The position numbers and the translations under genes are program-made. A stretch of DNA of 64,000 bases from assembly GCF_001758785.1 (NCBI RefSeq), contig NZ_LROM01000081.1, positions 19,563-83,562 of the forward strand, read 5' to 3'. Shown piece after piece: positions 1-8,150 of the stretch. Below the pieces are notes generated by a model, which worked only from the letters and a program-made list of their open reading frames with translations, made no database searches and was not told where the DNA came from. Origin of the DNA: Duganella phyllosphaerae (GTDB lineage Bacteria > Pseudomonadota > Gammaproteobacteria > Burkholderiales > Burkholderiaceae_D). The stretch's first letter is position 1; every line of letters starts with the position of its first letter.

Positions 1-479
1 TGCTCGAGCGCTTCATCGATTACCTGCGCGCCAGCCTGGACACGAGTCGCAGCGAGGCCACCACGCTCGGCGACGAGGCCCGCCTGCTGGCCGCCTACCT
101 CGACGTGCTGGCCGTGCGCATGGGGCCGCGCCTGCGTTACCGGATCAACGTGCCGGCCGAACTGAAAGGCGTCACCATCGCCCCGATGCTGTTGCAGCCG
201 GTGGTGGAAAACGCGATTGCCCACGGCCTCGAGCCGAAGGTGGACGGCGGCGAGGTGACGATCGCCGCCGGCATTGCCGACGGCCTGCTGTGCATCACGA
301 TCACCGACACCGGCGTGGGTCTGTCCGGCACGCAGTCGCACAAGCCCGGGGGCGGAGTGGGCCTGGGCAACCTGCGCGAACGCCTGCGCACCCTGCACGG
401 CGCTGCTGCCAGGGTGGAGCTGCTGGAAAATCAACCGTGCGGCGTAGTGGTGCGCATTGCGCTGCCGCTGCCGTCTTGA
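1..479 (+). CDS. Sensor histidine kinase, LytS/AlgZ type (3' part only)
   Basis: C-terminal part of a cytoplasmic-facing kinase of the LytS (His_kinase/HATPase_c) family; the gene enters from the left and is open from base 3. The acceptor-histidine helix of this family lies before the window. What is visible is the ATP-binding domain: an N-box with VVENAIAHGLEPK, a G1 box DTGVGLSG, and a G2 box GVGLGNLRERL. The stop is TGA at 477-479, and the LytTR response regulator starts 23 bases later on the same strand, the usual partner arrangement. The pair would form a two-component system; the input signal cannot be judged because the sensor part is missing. Confidence 0.88.
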   Translation, partial: LERFIDYLRASLDTSRSEATTLGDEARLLAAYLDVLAVRMGPRLRYRINVPAELKGVTIAPMLLQPVVENAIAHGLEPKVDGGEVTIAAGIADGLLCITITDTGVGLSGTQSHKPGGGVGLGNLRERLRTLHGAAARVELLENQPCGVVVRIALPLPS

Positions 480-502
480 ACAACGAGGATCACATCGCTA
501 CC

Positions 503-1300
503 ATGAACAATTGCCCGCGCGCGGTCATCGCCGACGACGAAGCCCACCTGCGGGACTACCTGGAGCAGCAACTGGCCGGCGCATGGCCGGAACTGCGCGT
601 GGCCGGCCGCGCTGCCAACGGCATCGAAGCGCTGCGCCTGATCGACGAGGAGGCGCCCGACGTGGTTTTCCTCGACATCCGCATGCCCGGCATGACGGGG
701 CTGGACGTGGCGGCGCGGCTGGTGGAAGCCGGCCGGCCGCCGCACATGGTGTTCGTGACCGCCTATGACCAGTACGCAGTGCAGGCGTTCGAGCATTCGG
801 CGCTCGACTACCTGCTCAAGCCGGCGTCGCTCGAGCGCCTGGCAAAAACCGTGGCCAAGCTCAAGGCTGCGCTGGCGGCCCCCAGCGCAGCGGCGGCGCC
901 GCCGGTCGATGCGCTGCGCGCCTTGCTGGCCCAGATGGGGACTGTGGTCGTACCCGCGCCGGCAGCGGCACCGGCGCCGCTGCAATGGATACGCGCCTCG
1001 CAAGGCGAACAAACCCGCCTGATCGCGGTGGACGAGGTGGTGTACTTCCAGAGTAACGACAAGTACACCAGCGTGGTGCTGGCCGAGGGCGAATGCCTGA
1101 TCCGCACGCCGATCAGCAAGCTGCGCGAGCAGCTCGATGCGCAGCAGTTCTGGCAGATCCATCGCAGCGTGATCGTGGCGGCGCGCCACGTGGCGGGCAC
1201 GCGCCACGATTTTCGGGGCAGGTTGATGGTGCAGCTGAAGGACCGCGCCGAGCAGCTCGTGGTGAGCCGCGCTTACGCGGACCTGTTCAGGCAGATGTGA
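503..1300 (+). CDS. LytTR-family response regulator
   Basis: 265 residues. A CheY-like receiver (about 5-120) carries the acidic pair D11-D12 and the phospho-acceptor D58 in FLDIRMPG. An Ala/Pro-rich linker (about 125-160) leads to a C-terminal LytTR DNA-binding domain (about 160-262; VDEVVYFQSNDKY, QIHRSVIV). The open frame extends further upstream, but only the ATG at 503 gives a normal receiver N-terminus (MNNCPRAVIADDE), preceded by an ACGAGGA-like ribosome site. It is the cognate regulator of the kinase just upstream. Promoters bound by it cannot be deduced here. Confidence 0.93.
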   Translation: MNNCPRAVIADDEAHLRDYLEQQLAGAWPELRVAGRAANGIEALRLIDEEAPDVVFLDIRMPGMTGLDVAARLVEAGRPPHMVFVTAYDQYAVQAFEHSALDYLLKPASLERLAKTVAKLKAALAAPSAAAAPPVDALRALLAQMGTVVVPAPAAAPAPLQWIRASQGEQTRLIAVDEVVYFQSNDKYTSVVLAEGECLIRTPISKLREQLDAQQFWQIHRSVIVAARHVAGTRHDFRGRLMVQLKDRAEQLVVSRAYADLFRQM

Positions 1301-1303
1301 CGG

Positions 1304-2515
1304 TCAGGAGGCAATGACCGGCGTTACTTTCGACGCGGCCAGTTTGGCGCGTTCGCGCGCAAGGTCGGTGTCCGAAGCGGTCGCCAGCGCCACGCCCATG
1401 CGCCGCCTTGCAAACGACTCCGGCTTGCCGAACAGGCGCACGTCCGCACCGGGCACCCGCAGTGCGTCGGCCAGGCCGTCGAAAGCGATGCCTTGTGCCT
1501 CGTGCCGGCCGTAGATCACGGCGGACGCGCCGGGTGCGCGCAGCGACACATCGACCGGCAGGCCGAGGATGGCGCGGGCGTGGATCTCGAATTCGCTCTG
1601 GGTCTGGGTAGCCATGGTGACCATGCCGGTGTCGTGCGGGCGCGGGCTCACTTCCGAGAACCACACCATGTCGCCCTTGACGAACAGCTCCACGCCGAAC
1701 AGGCCCAGGCCACCGAGGTCGCCAGTGACCTTGGCGGCGATGTCCTGCGCCCGTTCGAGCGCCAGCGGATGCATGGCGCACGGCTGCCACGATTCCACGT
1801 AGTCGCCTTGCACCTGCACGTGGCCGATCGGCGCGCAGAACTGCGTGGTCACCTGGCCGTGTTGATCGACCGAGCGCACCGTCAGCAGCGTGATCTCGTA
1901 GTCGAAATCGATGAAGCCTTCGACGATCACCCGGCCCGCATCGACCCGGCTGCCGGCGGCGGCATGGTCCCAGGCGGCTGCCACTTCGGCGGCGCTGTCG
2001 ATTTTCGACTGGCCCTTGCCCGACGACGACATCACCGGCTTGATCACGCACGGAAAACCGATCTGCGCGGTGGCCTGTTCCAGCTCGGCCAGGCTGCTGG
2101 CAAAGCGGTACGGCGACGTGGCCAGGCCCAGCGTCTCGGCGGCCAGCACGCGGATGCCTTCGCGGTTCATGGTCAGCTGGGCGGCGCGCGCGGTGGGGAT
2201 GCAGGTGATCTTGCCGGCCTGCTCGAGCGCGGCCAGTGTGTCGGTGGCGATGGCCTCGATTTCAGGCACCACCAGGTGCGGCTGCTCGCGTTCGATCAGC
2301 GCGGCCAGCGCGGCGCCGTCGGTCATGTCGATCACGTGGGAGCGGTGCGCCACCTGGTGGCCGGGCGCGTTGGGGTAGCGGTCCACCGCGATGGTCTCCA
2401 CACCCAGCCGTTGCAGGGCGATGATGACTTCCTTGCCCAGCTCGCCGGAGCCGAGCAGCATGACCTTGGTGGCCGACGGCGAGAGCGGCGTGCCGATAAT
2501 GCGTGCAGTGTTCAT
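1304..2515 (-). CDS. purT: Formate-dependent phosphoribosylglycinamide formyltransferase (GAR transformylase 2)
   Basis: 403 residues, the usual PurT length. It uses formate and ATP to formylate GAR in purine synthesis, replacing folate-dependent PurN. A PurK/PurT-like N-terminal Rossmann part ([20 protein letters not shown]) is followed by the ATP-grasp core ([17 protein letters not shown] about 155-170; [12 protein letters not shown] near 285). The frame is open 26 codons further, but that extension has no similarity; the ATG at 2515 gives the family N-terminus. The stop is 4 bases from the convergent response-regulator stop. It lies 13 bases downstream of the DUF481 gene on the same strand and could be co-transcribed, although no good ribosome site is seen. 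Confidence 0.96.
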   Translation of the reverse strand: MNTARIIGTPLSPSATKVMLLGSGELGKEVIIALQRLGVETIAVDRYPNAPGHQVAHRSHVIDMTDGAALAALIEREQPHLVVPEIEAIATDTLAALEQAGKITCIPTARAAQLTMNREGIRVLAAETLGLATSPYRFASSLAELEQATAQIGFPCVIKPVMSSSGKGQSKIDSAAEVAAAWDHAAAGSRVDAGRVIVEGFIDFDYEITLLTVRSVDQHGQVTTQFCAPIGHVQVQGDYVESWQPCAMHPLALERAQDIAAKVTGDLGGLGLFGVELFVKGDMVWFSEVSPRPHDTGMVTMATQTQSEFEIHARAILGLPVDVSLRAPGASAVIYGRHEAQGIAFDGLADALRVPGADVRLFGKPESFARRRMGVALATASDTDLARERAKLAASKVTPVIAS

Positions 2516-2528
2516 GGTTGTAAAAATA

Positions 2529-3299
2529 TCAGAACGAATAGACCAGGGTGACCGAGGTCTGGGTATCGGTGTTTTTCTTGTCGTCCGGGACACTGGTGTC
2601 GTTGCGCACGCTGAACGCCGCCTTCATCTGCATGGTGCTGTTGATCTTGGTGGCCAGCGAGGTCTCGGCGGTGGAGTGGGTGTTCGACGTGCCGCGTTCC
2701 ACCGTGACCAGCTGGCTGAACAAGGCCGATTCGCTCAGGCGCCATTTCAGGTTGGCGGCAGCGCGCACCGTCATGCCGTTTTCGGTCTCGCCAGTGGAGC
2801 GCTCGCCACGGAAATAGCCCGGACCGAGTTCACCGTCGAGTGTCAGGTTTTCCGCGCCATACAGGCGGGTACCGTAACCGACGCCAACGGTCGAATACTT
2901 GGTGTAAGCGCCGAATTTATCGTTGACGTGGGTGGCCAGCGCAAACAGCCGGTCGTTGTCTTCCAACAGCTTGTAGGCGGTCTTGCCGGATACCGCGTAG
3001 CGCTGCGCCGAGCGTTCGCGCGATTTGCTGCCGTCGTCGTTGGTGACCTGCTCATCCTTGAAGAAGCCGGACAGCACGTATTCGTTGCTAAAGTCCGGCA
3101 ACTCCTGTTTGGCATCGATCTTGCCGGTCACCGAGGTACCGACGGTGTTGCCGGAAGTGGAAATGGCGCCCAGTTCGGCCGAGGTGCTCCAGCCATACGG
3201 CGGCGGCGTGTCGAATGCGGCGGCATTGCCGCACAGCAGGGTCAGGGCGAGCGGGGTAACGAGCAGGGAAGATTTCATGGGCATGGTGAGCAGGTTCAT
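2529..3299 (-). CDS. DUF481 family outer-membrane protein
   Basis: About 250 residues with a signal peptide (hydrophobic [17 protein letters not shown]) and alternating beta-strand segments typical of DUF481/YdiY outer-membrane barrels. Recognisable stretches are [15 protein letters not shown], the [23 protein letters not shown] region and the terminal aromatic strand ending in VYSF. Family members are thought to be salt- or acid-induced outer-membrane proteins; the ligand is unknown. Starts at M1, M6 or M8 (3278, MKSSLL) are all possible; none has a strong ribosome site, and the M8 start gives the most conventional signal peptide. It is directly upstream of purT. Confidence 0.85.
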   Translation of the reverse strand: MNLLTMPMKSSLLVTPLALTLLCGNAAAFDTPPPYGWSTSAELGAISTSGNTVGTSVTGKIDAKQELPDFSNEYVLSGFFKDEQVTNDDGSKSRERSAQRYAVSGKTAYKLLEDNDRLFALATHVNDKFGAYTKYSTVGVGYGTRLYGAENLTLDGELGPGYFRGERSTGETENGMTVRAAANLKWRLSESALFSQLVTVERGTSNTHSTAETSLATKINSTMQMKAAFSVRNDTSVPDDKKNTDTQTSVTLVYSF

Positions 3300-3485
3300 G
3301 GCGCTTGATGGCTTGATGGCCTATCGGGTTATTGGCTCAATAAGCGCGCGCCAGGCAACATTGCTAAAGGTTTACGGATGAGGTGCTATTGTACCTGACG
3401 ACTCCTTGCGTGTGGTTCCGTACAGATTTCATGCGGTCCTTCGGCGAACATGGCGCATCGTTACAGAACACGCCAGGAGGCGGCC

Positions 3486-3911
3486 ATGAACACCAACCAT
3501 CCGATCACGGGCGCGACCGTCGCCGTCCTGCTTTGCGCCGCACTGGCCGCAGTTGCCGGCAGCGCGCAAGCCCAGGTGAATCGTTGCGTCGATGCCGGCG
3601 GACGGGTCACGCTTACCGACGAACCGTGCCCCGGCAATAGCCGCGCCGTCAAAGACGACGTCAGCGACAGCGGCGCGGTCGGACTGGTGGTTACCACTGG
3701 CGCCCAATCCGCGCACCTGGCCGATGCCGCTTATCCGCCGGAACCTGCCCCTGTGGTTACCGGTCTGACGCGCAGCCGCTGGGCCGACCTGCCGCGCCCG
3801 CTGACGCGCAAAACCGTCGGCACCGACGCCGCTACCCTGCAAAGCGCGCGTACCACCATGCTGATGCAGGACGAACTGCGGCGCCAGAACCGTTCCATCG
3901 CTAACCGTTAA
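3486..3911 (+). CDS. DUF4124-like secreted protein
   Basis: 141 residues. A signal peptide (GATVAVLLCAALAAVAGSAQAQ) is followed by a short DUF4124-type module: NRCVDAGGRVTLTDEPC, in which two cysteines frame a small beta meander. The rest is low-complexity and not recognised. The ATG at 3486 is chosen over an in-frame ATG at 3450 because AGGAGG lies 5 bases upstream. The last 11 bases overlap the 3' end of the convergent LysR gene. DUF4124 domains are common in periplasmic proteins of betaproteobacteria and their role is unknown. Confidence 0.8.
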   Translation: MNTNHPITGATVAVLLCAALAAVAGSAQAQVNRCVDAGGRVTLTDEPCPGNSRAVKDDVSDSGAVGLVVTTGAQSAHLADAAYPPEPAPVVTGLTRSRWADLPRPLTRKTVGTDAATLQSARTTMLMQDELRRQNRSIANR

Positions 3912-4824
3912 GTTTCTCGTCGGCAGCGCTGTTGATATAGGCGCTTAACCCTTCGGCCAGGGCGCCAAAGGCGGCCATGCAGGCAGAATTGCCGCGCAGG
4001 TTTTCATGCATGGCCAACCATGTTTCCAGCGGTATCGTCAACAAGTCGGGCAAGACTCGCACCAGCGCGGGATCGCGCTGCGCCAGGCGCACCTGGCAGA
4101 TGCCCACACCCAACCCGGCGCGGATCGCCGCCAGGTGCACCAGGTCGCTGTTGCTGCGCAGCGCATAGTGGGCCTCGTTCAGCGGCGCCATCTGCTCCAT
4201 CAGCTTGCGGGTAAAGGCGTTGTGCGTGTCCACGCCGATCAGCGCGTGGTGCGCCAGGTCTTCGTACGTTTGCGGGGTTCCGCTTCGCTCGAGATAGTCG
4301 CGTCGCGCATGCCATCCCACCTCGATCACGCCCAGCCGGCGCGCCACCAGCGCGTCCTGGTCCGGGCGCTGCATGCGCACGGCAATGTCGGCGTCCCGGC
4401 GCAGCAGGTTTTCAATCCGGTTCGATAACGCCAGCTCCACGGTGATGCCGGGATGCCTGCGCGCCAGCGCCGCCAGGATTGGCGGCAACACTTCCACTCC
4501 GATCACCTCGCTGGCCGTCAACCTCACCGTGCCGGTAATGTCCGGACCGGCGCCCAGGTTCGAGGCGGCGCGCAACATCGCGGCCGACGTGGCCGCCAGC
4601 GTCTCCGCGTATGGGCGCAGCGCCTGCGCCGCTTCGGTGCCGGCAAACCCGGCGGGAGAACGCACGAACAGGGTCAGGCCGAGCGCCTGCTCCAGCGCGT
4701 CGATATGCCGGCCAACCGTAGGCTGTGTCAGGCCCAGCGCCCGCGCCGCGCCGGACAACGAACCTTCGCGCAACACGGCCAGCAGGGTGCGATATAAATT
4801 CCAGCCCGGATCAAATTCAGTCAT
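3901..4824 (-). CDS. LysR-family transcriptional regulator
   Basis: 307 residues. An N-terminal winged HTH (about 10-68: LLAVLREGSLSGAARALG, QPTVGRHIDALEQALG) is followed by a LysR substrate-binding domain (about 95-300; GTVRLTASEVIGVEVLPPIL). The start is set at the ATG at 4824 because the longer frame (to 4899) would run through the operator palindrome at 4832-4848 and adds no family sequence. It is divergent from an SDR/epimerase gene 88 bases away, the classic LysR-target layout; the palindrome just upstream of its own start also suggests autoregulation. The effector is unknown. Confidence 0.93.
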   Translation of the reverse strand: MTEFDPGWNLYRTLLAVLREGSLSGAARALGLTQPTVGRHIDALEQALGLTLFVRSPAGFAGTEAAQALRPYAETLAATSAAMLRAASNLGAGPDITGTVRLTASEVIGVEVLPPILAALARRHPGITVELALSNRIENLLRRDADIAVRMQRPDQDALVARRLGVIEVGWHARRDYLERSGTPQTYEDLAHHALIGVDTHNAFTRKLMEQMAPLNEAHYALRSNSDLVHLAAIRAGLGVGICQVRLAQRDPALVRVLPDLLTIPLETWLAMHENLRGNSACMAAFGALAEGLSAYINSAADEKLNG

Positions 4825-4831
4825 ACTAAAT

Positions 4832-4848
4832 TGTATAGCAGCTATACA
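4832..4848. promoter_or_regulatory. Probable LysR operator (perfect palindrome)
   Basis: TGTATAG-CAG-CTATACA is a perfect 7-base inverted repeat with a 3-base centre. It contains the T-N11-A arrangement (TATAGCAGCTATA) typical of LysR boxes. It lies 7 bases upstream of the LysR start and 64 bases upstream of the divergent SDR start. Confidence 0.72.
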
Positions 4849-4912
4849 GTCTTGGTCGATTTTCTTTTGACGCCGTCGAGCGCACACTGGCTCCATCATT
4901 TACCGGGAGACC

Positions 4913-5932
4913 ATGATGGAACAGCAAAAAACGGCATTGGTATTGGGCGCCACCGGCGGCATTGGCGGCGCGGTGGCACGGTTGCTGGTGGCGCGCGGTT
5001 GGCGCGTGCGGGCGCTGCACCGGGAGCCAGCGCAGGTGCAGCGCAGCGGCGACGGCTTCGAATGGCTGCACGGCGACGCCATGCAGCGCCAGGACGTAGT
5101 GGCGGCGGCACAAGGCGCCGCGCTGATTGTCCATGCGGTCAACCCGCCCGGCTACCGCGATTGGGACAAACTGGTGCTGCCGATGATTGACAACACCATT
5201 GCGGCGGCGCGGGCCGGTGGCGCGCGCATCTTGCTCCCGGGCACGGTGTACAACTTCGGTCCGGACGCCTTGCCCGGGATTGCCGAAGACGCGCCGCAGC
5301 ACCCGGTTACGCGCAAGGGCGGGATCCGGGTGGCGCTCGAGACGCGGCTGCAAGCGGCGGCGGCCGATGGCGTACGCACCCTGATCGTGCGCGCCGGCGA
5401 CTTCTTCGGGCCCGATGCTGGTAACAGTTGGTTCGCCCAGGGCCTGGTCAAACCGGGGCTGCCGGTGACGGCGATCAGCTATCCGGGCCGCCCTGGCGTC
5501 GGCCACCAATGGGCATACCTGCCCGACGTCGCGGAAACCATGCTGCGGTTGCTGGAGCAGGAAGCGCGGCTGGACACCTTCGCGTGCTTTCACATGGCGG
5601 GCCATTGGGACGCCGATGGCACGCAAATGATTGCCGCCATCGCCCGCGCAGCGGGGCGCCCCGGCCTGCGGACACGGTCGTTTCCGTGGTGGCTGGCCAC
5701 GCTGGCGGCGCCGTTCGTGCCGCTGATGCGCGAGATGCGCGAAATGGCGTATTTATGGCGACAGCCGGTACGCATGCCCAACGCGCGCTTGCTCGAGCTG
5801 CTGGGCCACGAACCGCACACACCGCTGGACGTGGCCGTGCACGCCACGCTGGCGGGCCTGGGCTGCCTGCCGATTCCCAGCAATGCTGCCGATACTGCCG
5901 GTGCTTCCAGTCACGCAGCGGCGCAACGATAA
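4913..5932 (+). CDS. NAD(P)-dependent epimerase/reductase, extended SDR family
   Basis: 339 residues. The N-terminal Rossmann motif GATGGIGGAVARLL (residues about 13-26) is of the atypical or extended SDR type, and the body resembles NAD-dependent epimerases (ILLPGTVYNFGPDA, IVRAGDFFGPDAGNSW, AYLPDVAETMLRLLE). No clear YxxxK pair is visible at the usual place, so a true dehydrogenase or epimerase reaction is uncertain. The start ATG-ATG at 4913 follows GGGAGA. It is divergent from a LysR regulator that probably controls it. The substrate cannot be predicted. Confidence 0.85.
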   Translation: MMEQQKTALVLGATGGIGGAVARLLVARGWRVRALHREPAQVQRSGDGFEWLHGDAMQRQDVVAAAQGAALIVHAVNPPGYRDWDKLVLPMIDNTIAAARAGGARILLPGTVYNFGPDALPGIAEDAPQHPVTRKGGIRVALETRLQAAAADGVRTLIVRAGDFFGPDAGNSWFAQGLVKPGLPVTAISYPGRPGVGHQWAYLPDVAETMLRLLEQEARLDTFACFHMAGHWDADGTQMIAAIARAAGRPGLRTRSFPWWLATLAAPFVPLMREMREMAYLWRQPVRMPNARLLELLGHEPHTPLDVAVHATLAGLGCLPIPSNAADTAGASSHAAAQR

Positions 5933-5952
5933 GGGAGCGCTGCAGGCCAGCG

Positions 5953-6411
5953 TCAGGGTTCGACCGAGTGGGTCTTTTTCAGGCAGCGCAGCACGAACGT
6001 CGAGCGGCTATGCTTGAGTCCTGGCAATTTGTAGAGTTTGCGGCGCAGAAATTCCTCGTAGCCGGCAGTGCCGGCCACCGCCACCTTGATCAGGTAGTCG
6101 TAGTCGCCGGTGAGCAGGTACGCTTCCATCACCTCGGGCAGTTCGGCCAGGGCCTGGCCGAATTTATCGAAGATCTCGTCGTCGTGGCGGTCGAGCGTGA
6201 CTTCGATGATCACCGTGTCGGGGTAGCCCAGCCCGGTCTGGTTGAGCAGGGCGGTGTAGCCCTCGATCAGGCCGGCCTGCTCGAGCGCGCGTACCCGGTT
6301 CCAGCACGGCGTGGTGGACAATCCGACCAGTTCGGCCAGCTTGGTGTTGGACAGGCGGCCGTCGCGCCGCAGCGCGCGCAGGATGCGGCGGTCGATCTCA
6401 TCGATTTCCAT
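5953..6411 (-). CDS. Lrp/AsnC-family transcriptional regulator
   Basis: 152 residues, normal for the family. An AsnC HTH (about 4-50: IDEIDRRILRALRRDGRLSN, LAELVGLSTTPCWNRVRALE) precedes a RAM/ACT ligand domain (about 65-140; AYLLTGDYDYLIKVAV). The start at 6411 is supported by CAGGA 8 bases upstream; a longer frame to 6474 is not needed. It is divergent from a small ACT-domain gene at 6537, and is probably a feast/famine type regulator sensing an amino acid. Confidence 0.93.
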   Translation of the reverse strand: MEIDEIDRRILRALRRDGRLSNTKLAELVGLSTTPCWNRVRALEQAGLIEGYTALLNQTGLGYPDTVIIEVTLDRHDDEIFDKFGQALAELPEVMEAYLLTGDYDYLIKVAVAGTAGYEEFLRRKLYKLPGLKHSRSTFVLRCLKKTHSVEP

Positions 6412-6536
6412 GATCAATCCTGAAAAGAAGTTTATTCCAGGTATTTTACTAGCCACAGCAGAACCTTCCGCCAAACACCGTTCAATGCAGAAAACCAGGG
6501 AGCCTATTCCCGGGTGCAGGCGCTATTCTGAATGGC

Positions 6537-6785
6537 ATGAAACCTACCGAAAAAAGCTACCGTTTTTGCCTCGAGCCCGACGCTCCCATCGCCACGCTGG
6601 AGCAGGTGCTGGCCATCGTGCGCCGGCTCGATCTCGACTTGCAGGCGCTGCGCACCACGGCTACGCCGGGCGGCGTGGAAGTGCTGCTGCGGTTGGCCAG
6701 CATGGAGCCGGAGCCACTGACCCTGTGCCGGATGCGGCTGCACAACCTGGTCGGCGTGCTGCCGATCCGCGAAAGTCAGGTGTAG
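6537..6785 (+). CDS. Small ACT-domain protein resembling acetolactate synthase small subunit IlvM
   Basis: 82 residues forming a single ACT-like domain: YRFCLEPDAPIATLEQVLAIVRR, then DLQALRTTATPGGVEVLL and the TLCRMRLHNLVGV region, which parallels IlvM in order and spacing. IlvM-type subunits bind and regulate acetolactate synthase, but no catalytic ilv gene is near. It is divergent from an Lrp/AsnC gene 125 bases away and overlaps the permease 3' end by 10 bases. It may be a stand-alone amino-acid-binding ACT protein instead. The start has no strong ribosome site. Confidence 0.7.
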   Translation: MKPTEKSYRFCLEPDAPIATLEQVLAIVRRLDLDLQALRTTATPGGVEVLLRLASMEPEPLTLCRMRLHNLVGVLPIRESQV

Positions 6786-8080
6786 CTATACTTGACCAGG
6801 AACACCGCGGCAATGATCCAGACTACCGGCTTGACCTGGCGCGCCTGGCCGGTGAGCAGCTTGAGGCCGGCATAGGTGATGAAGCCGAAGGCGATGCCGT
6901 GGGCGATCGAATACGTGAAGGGGATTACCAGCGCGGTAATCGCGGCCGGTACGCTTTCGGTGGTTTCGGTCCAGTCCACGTCGACCAGGTCGCGCAGCAT
7001 CAGGCAGGCGACGAACAGCAGCGCCGGCGCGGTAGCGTAGGCTGGCACCACGCCGGCGATCGGCGCGAAGAACAGCGCGGCCAGGAACAGCGCGGCCACC
7101 ACCACGGCGGTCAGCCCGGTACGGCCCCCTGCCTGGACGCCGGCGGCGCTTTCCAGGTAAGCCGTGGTGCTGGACGTGCCCAGCATGGAGCCGGCCAGGA
7201 TGGCGCCGCTGTCGGCCATCAGCGCCTTGTTCAGGCGCGCCATCTTGCCGCCGACCAGCAGACCGGCGCGGCTGGCCACGCCCATCAGGGTGCCGGTGGC
7301 GTCGAATAGTTCCACCAGGAAAAACACCAGCACCACGTTAAACAGGCCGATCGACAGCGCGCCCGACAGGTCGAGGTGGAAGAAGGTCGGTGCGATCGAC
7401 GGCGGCAGCGACATGAAGCCCTTGAAGGTATTGCCACCGAAGAAGAAGCTGAGCACCGTGACGGCAACGATGCCGATCAACAGCGCGCCCGGCACCTTCA
7501 GTCGGTCGAGCGTGACGATCAGCAGGAAACCGAACACGGCCATAATGGTGTGCGGGTTGTGCATGTCGCCCACCGTGACCAGGGTGGCTGGGCTGCCTAT
7601 TACCAGGCCCGAACTCTTCATGGCGATCAGCGCCAGGAAGAGCCCCAGGCCCACGGTAATGGCCACCCGCAGCGAATGCGGGATGCCGTTGACGATGTGC
7701 TCGCGCACCTTGAAGATGCTGACCAGGAAGAACAGGCAGCCGGAGATGAACACCGCGCCCAGCGCCGATTGCCACGGCACGCCCATGCCCAGCACCACGG
7801 CGTAGGCAAAATATGCGTTCAGGCCCATGCCGGGCGCCATGCCGATCGGGTAGTTGGCATACAGGCCCATGATCAGGCTGCCAATCGCGGCTGCCACGCA
7901 GGTGGCCACGAAGACCGCGTCGCGCGGCATGCCGGCGTCGCCGAGAATGGTGGGGTTGACGAAGATGATGTAGGCCATCGTCAGGAAGGTGGTCAGGCCG
8001 GCCACCACTTCGGTGCGGACATTGCTGCCATGCTCGGGCAGCTGGAAAAATCGGGAAATCGGCGACTGATGAGAGGACAC
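6776..8080 (-). CDS. NCS2/AzgA-type purine (hypoxanthine/guanine/adenine) permease
   Basis: 434 residues with about 12-13 hydrophobic helices, the usual size for AzgA-like members of the nucleobase-cation symporter-2 superfamily (E. coli GhxP/AdeP relatives). Family signatures are visible: MAYIIFVNPTILGDAGMP, GMAPGMGLNAYFAY, VELFDATGTLMGVASRAG and LGTSSTTAYLESAAGVQAGGRTGLTA. A GTG at 8080 is chosen as start because GCAGGAG lies just upstream; the open frame continues to 8167 through non-coding-looking codons. It lies 70 bases downstream of the large diguanylate cyclase on the same strand. Role: proton-coupled purine uptake in the inner membrane. Confidence 0.93.
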   Translation of the reverse strand: MSSHQSPISRFFQLPEHGSNVRTEVVAGLTTFLTMAYIIFVNPTILGDAGMPRDAVFVATCVAAAIGSLIMGLYANYPIGMAPGMGLNAYFAYAVVLGMGVPWQSALGAVFISGCLFFLVSIFKVREHIVNGIPHSLRVAITVGLGLFLALIAMKSSGLVIGSPATLVTVGDMHNPHTIMAVFGFLLIVTLDRLKVPGALLIGIVAVTVLSFFFGGNTFKGFMSLPPSIAPTFFHLDLSGALSIGLFNVVLVFFLVELFDATGTLMGVASRAGLLVGGKMARLNKALMADSGAILAGSMLGTSSTTAYLESAAGVQAGGRTGLTAVVVAALFLAALFFAPIAGVVPAYATAPALLFVACLMLRDLVDVDWTETTESVPAAITALVIPFTYSIAHGIAFGFITYAGLKLLTGQARQVKPVVWIIAAVFLVKYSYT

Positions 8081-8150
8081 GGGGGGCTCCTGCGGTGAAC
8101 GGCGTTTTTTTGCGAGGGCGAACAATAGCACGGATGGGCGCTTTGTTTCT

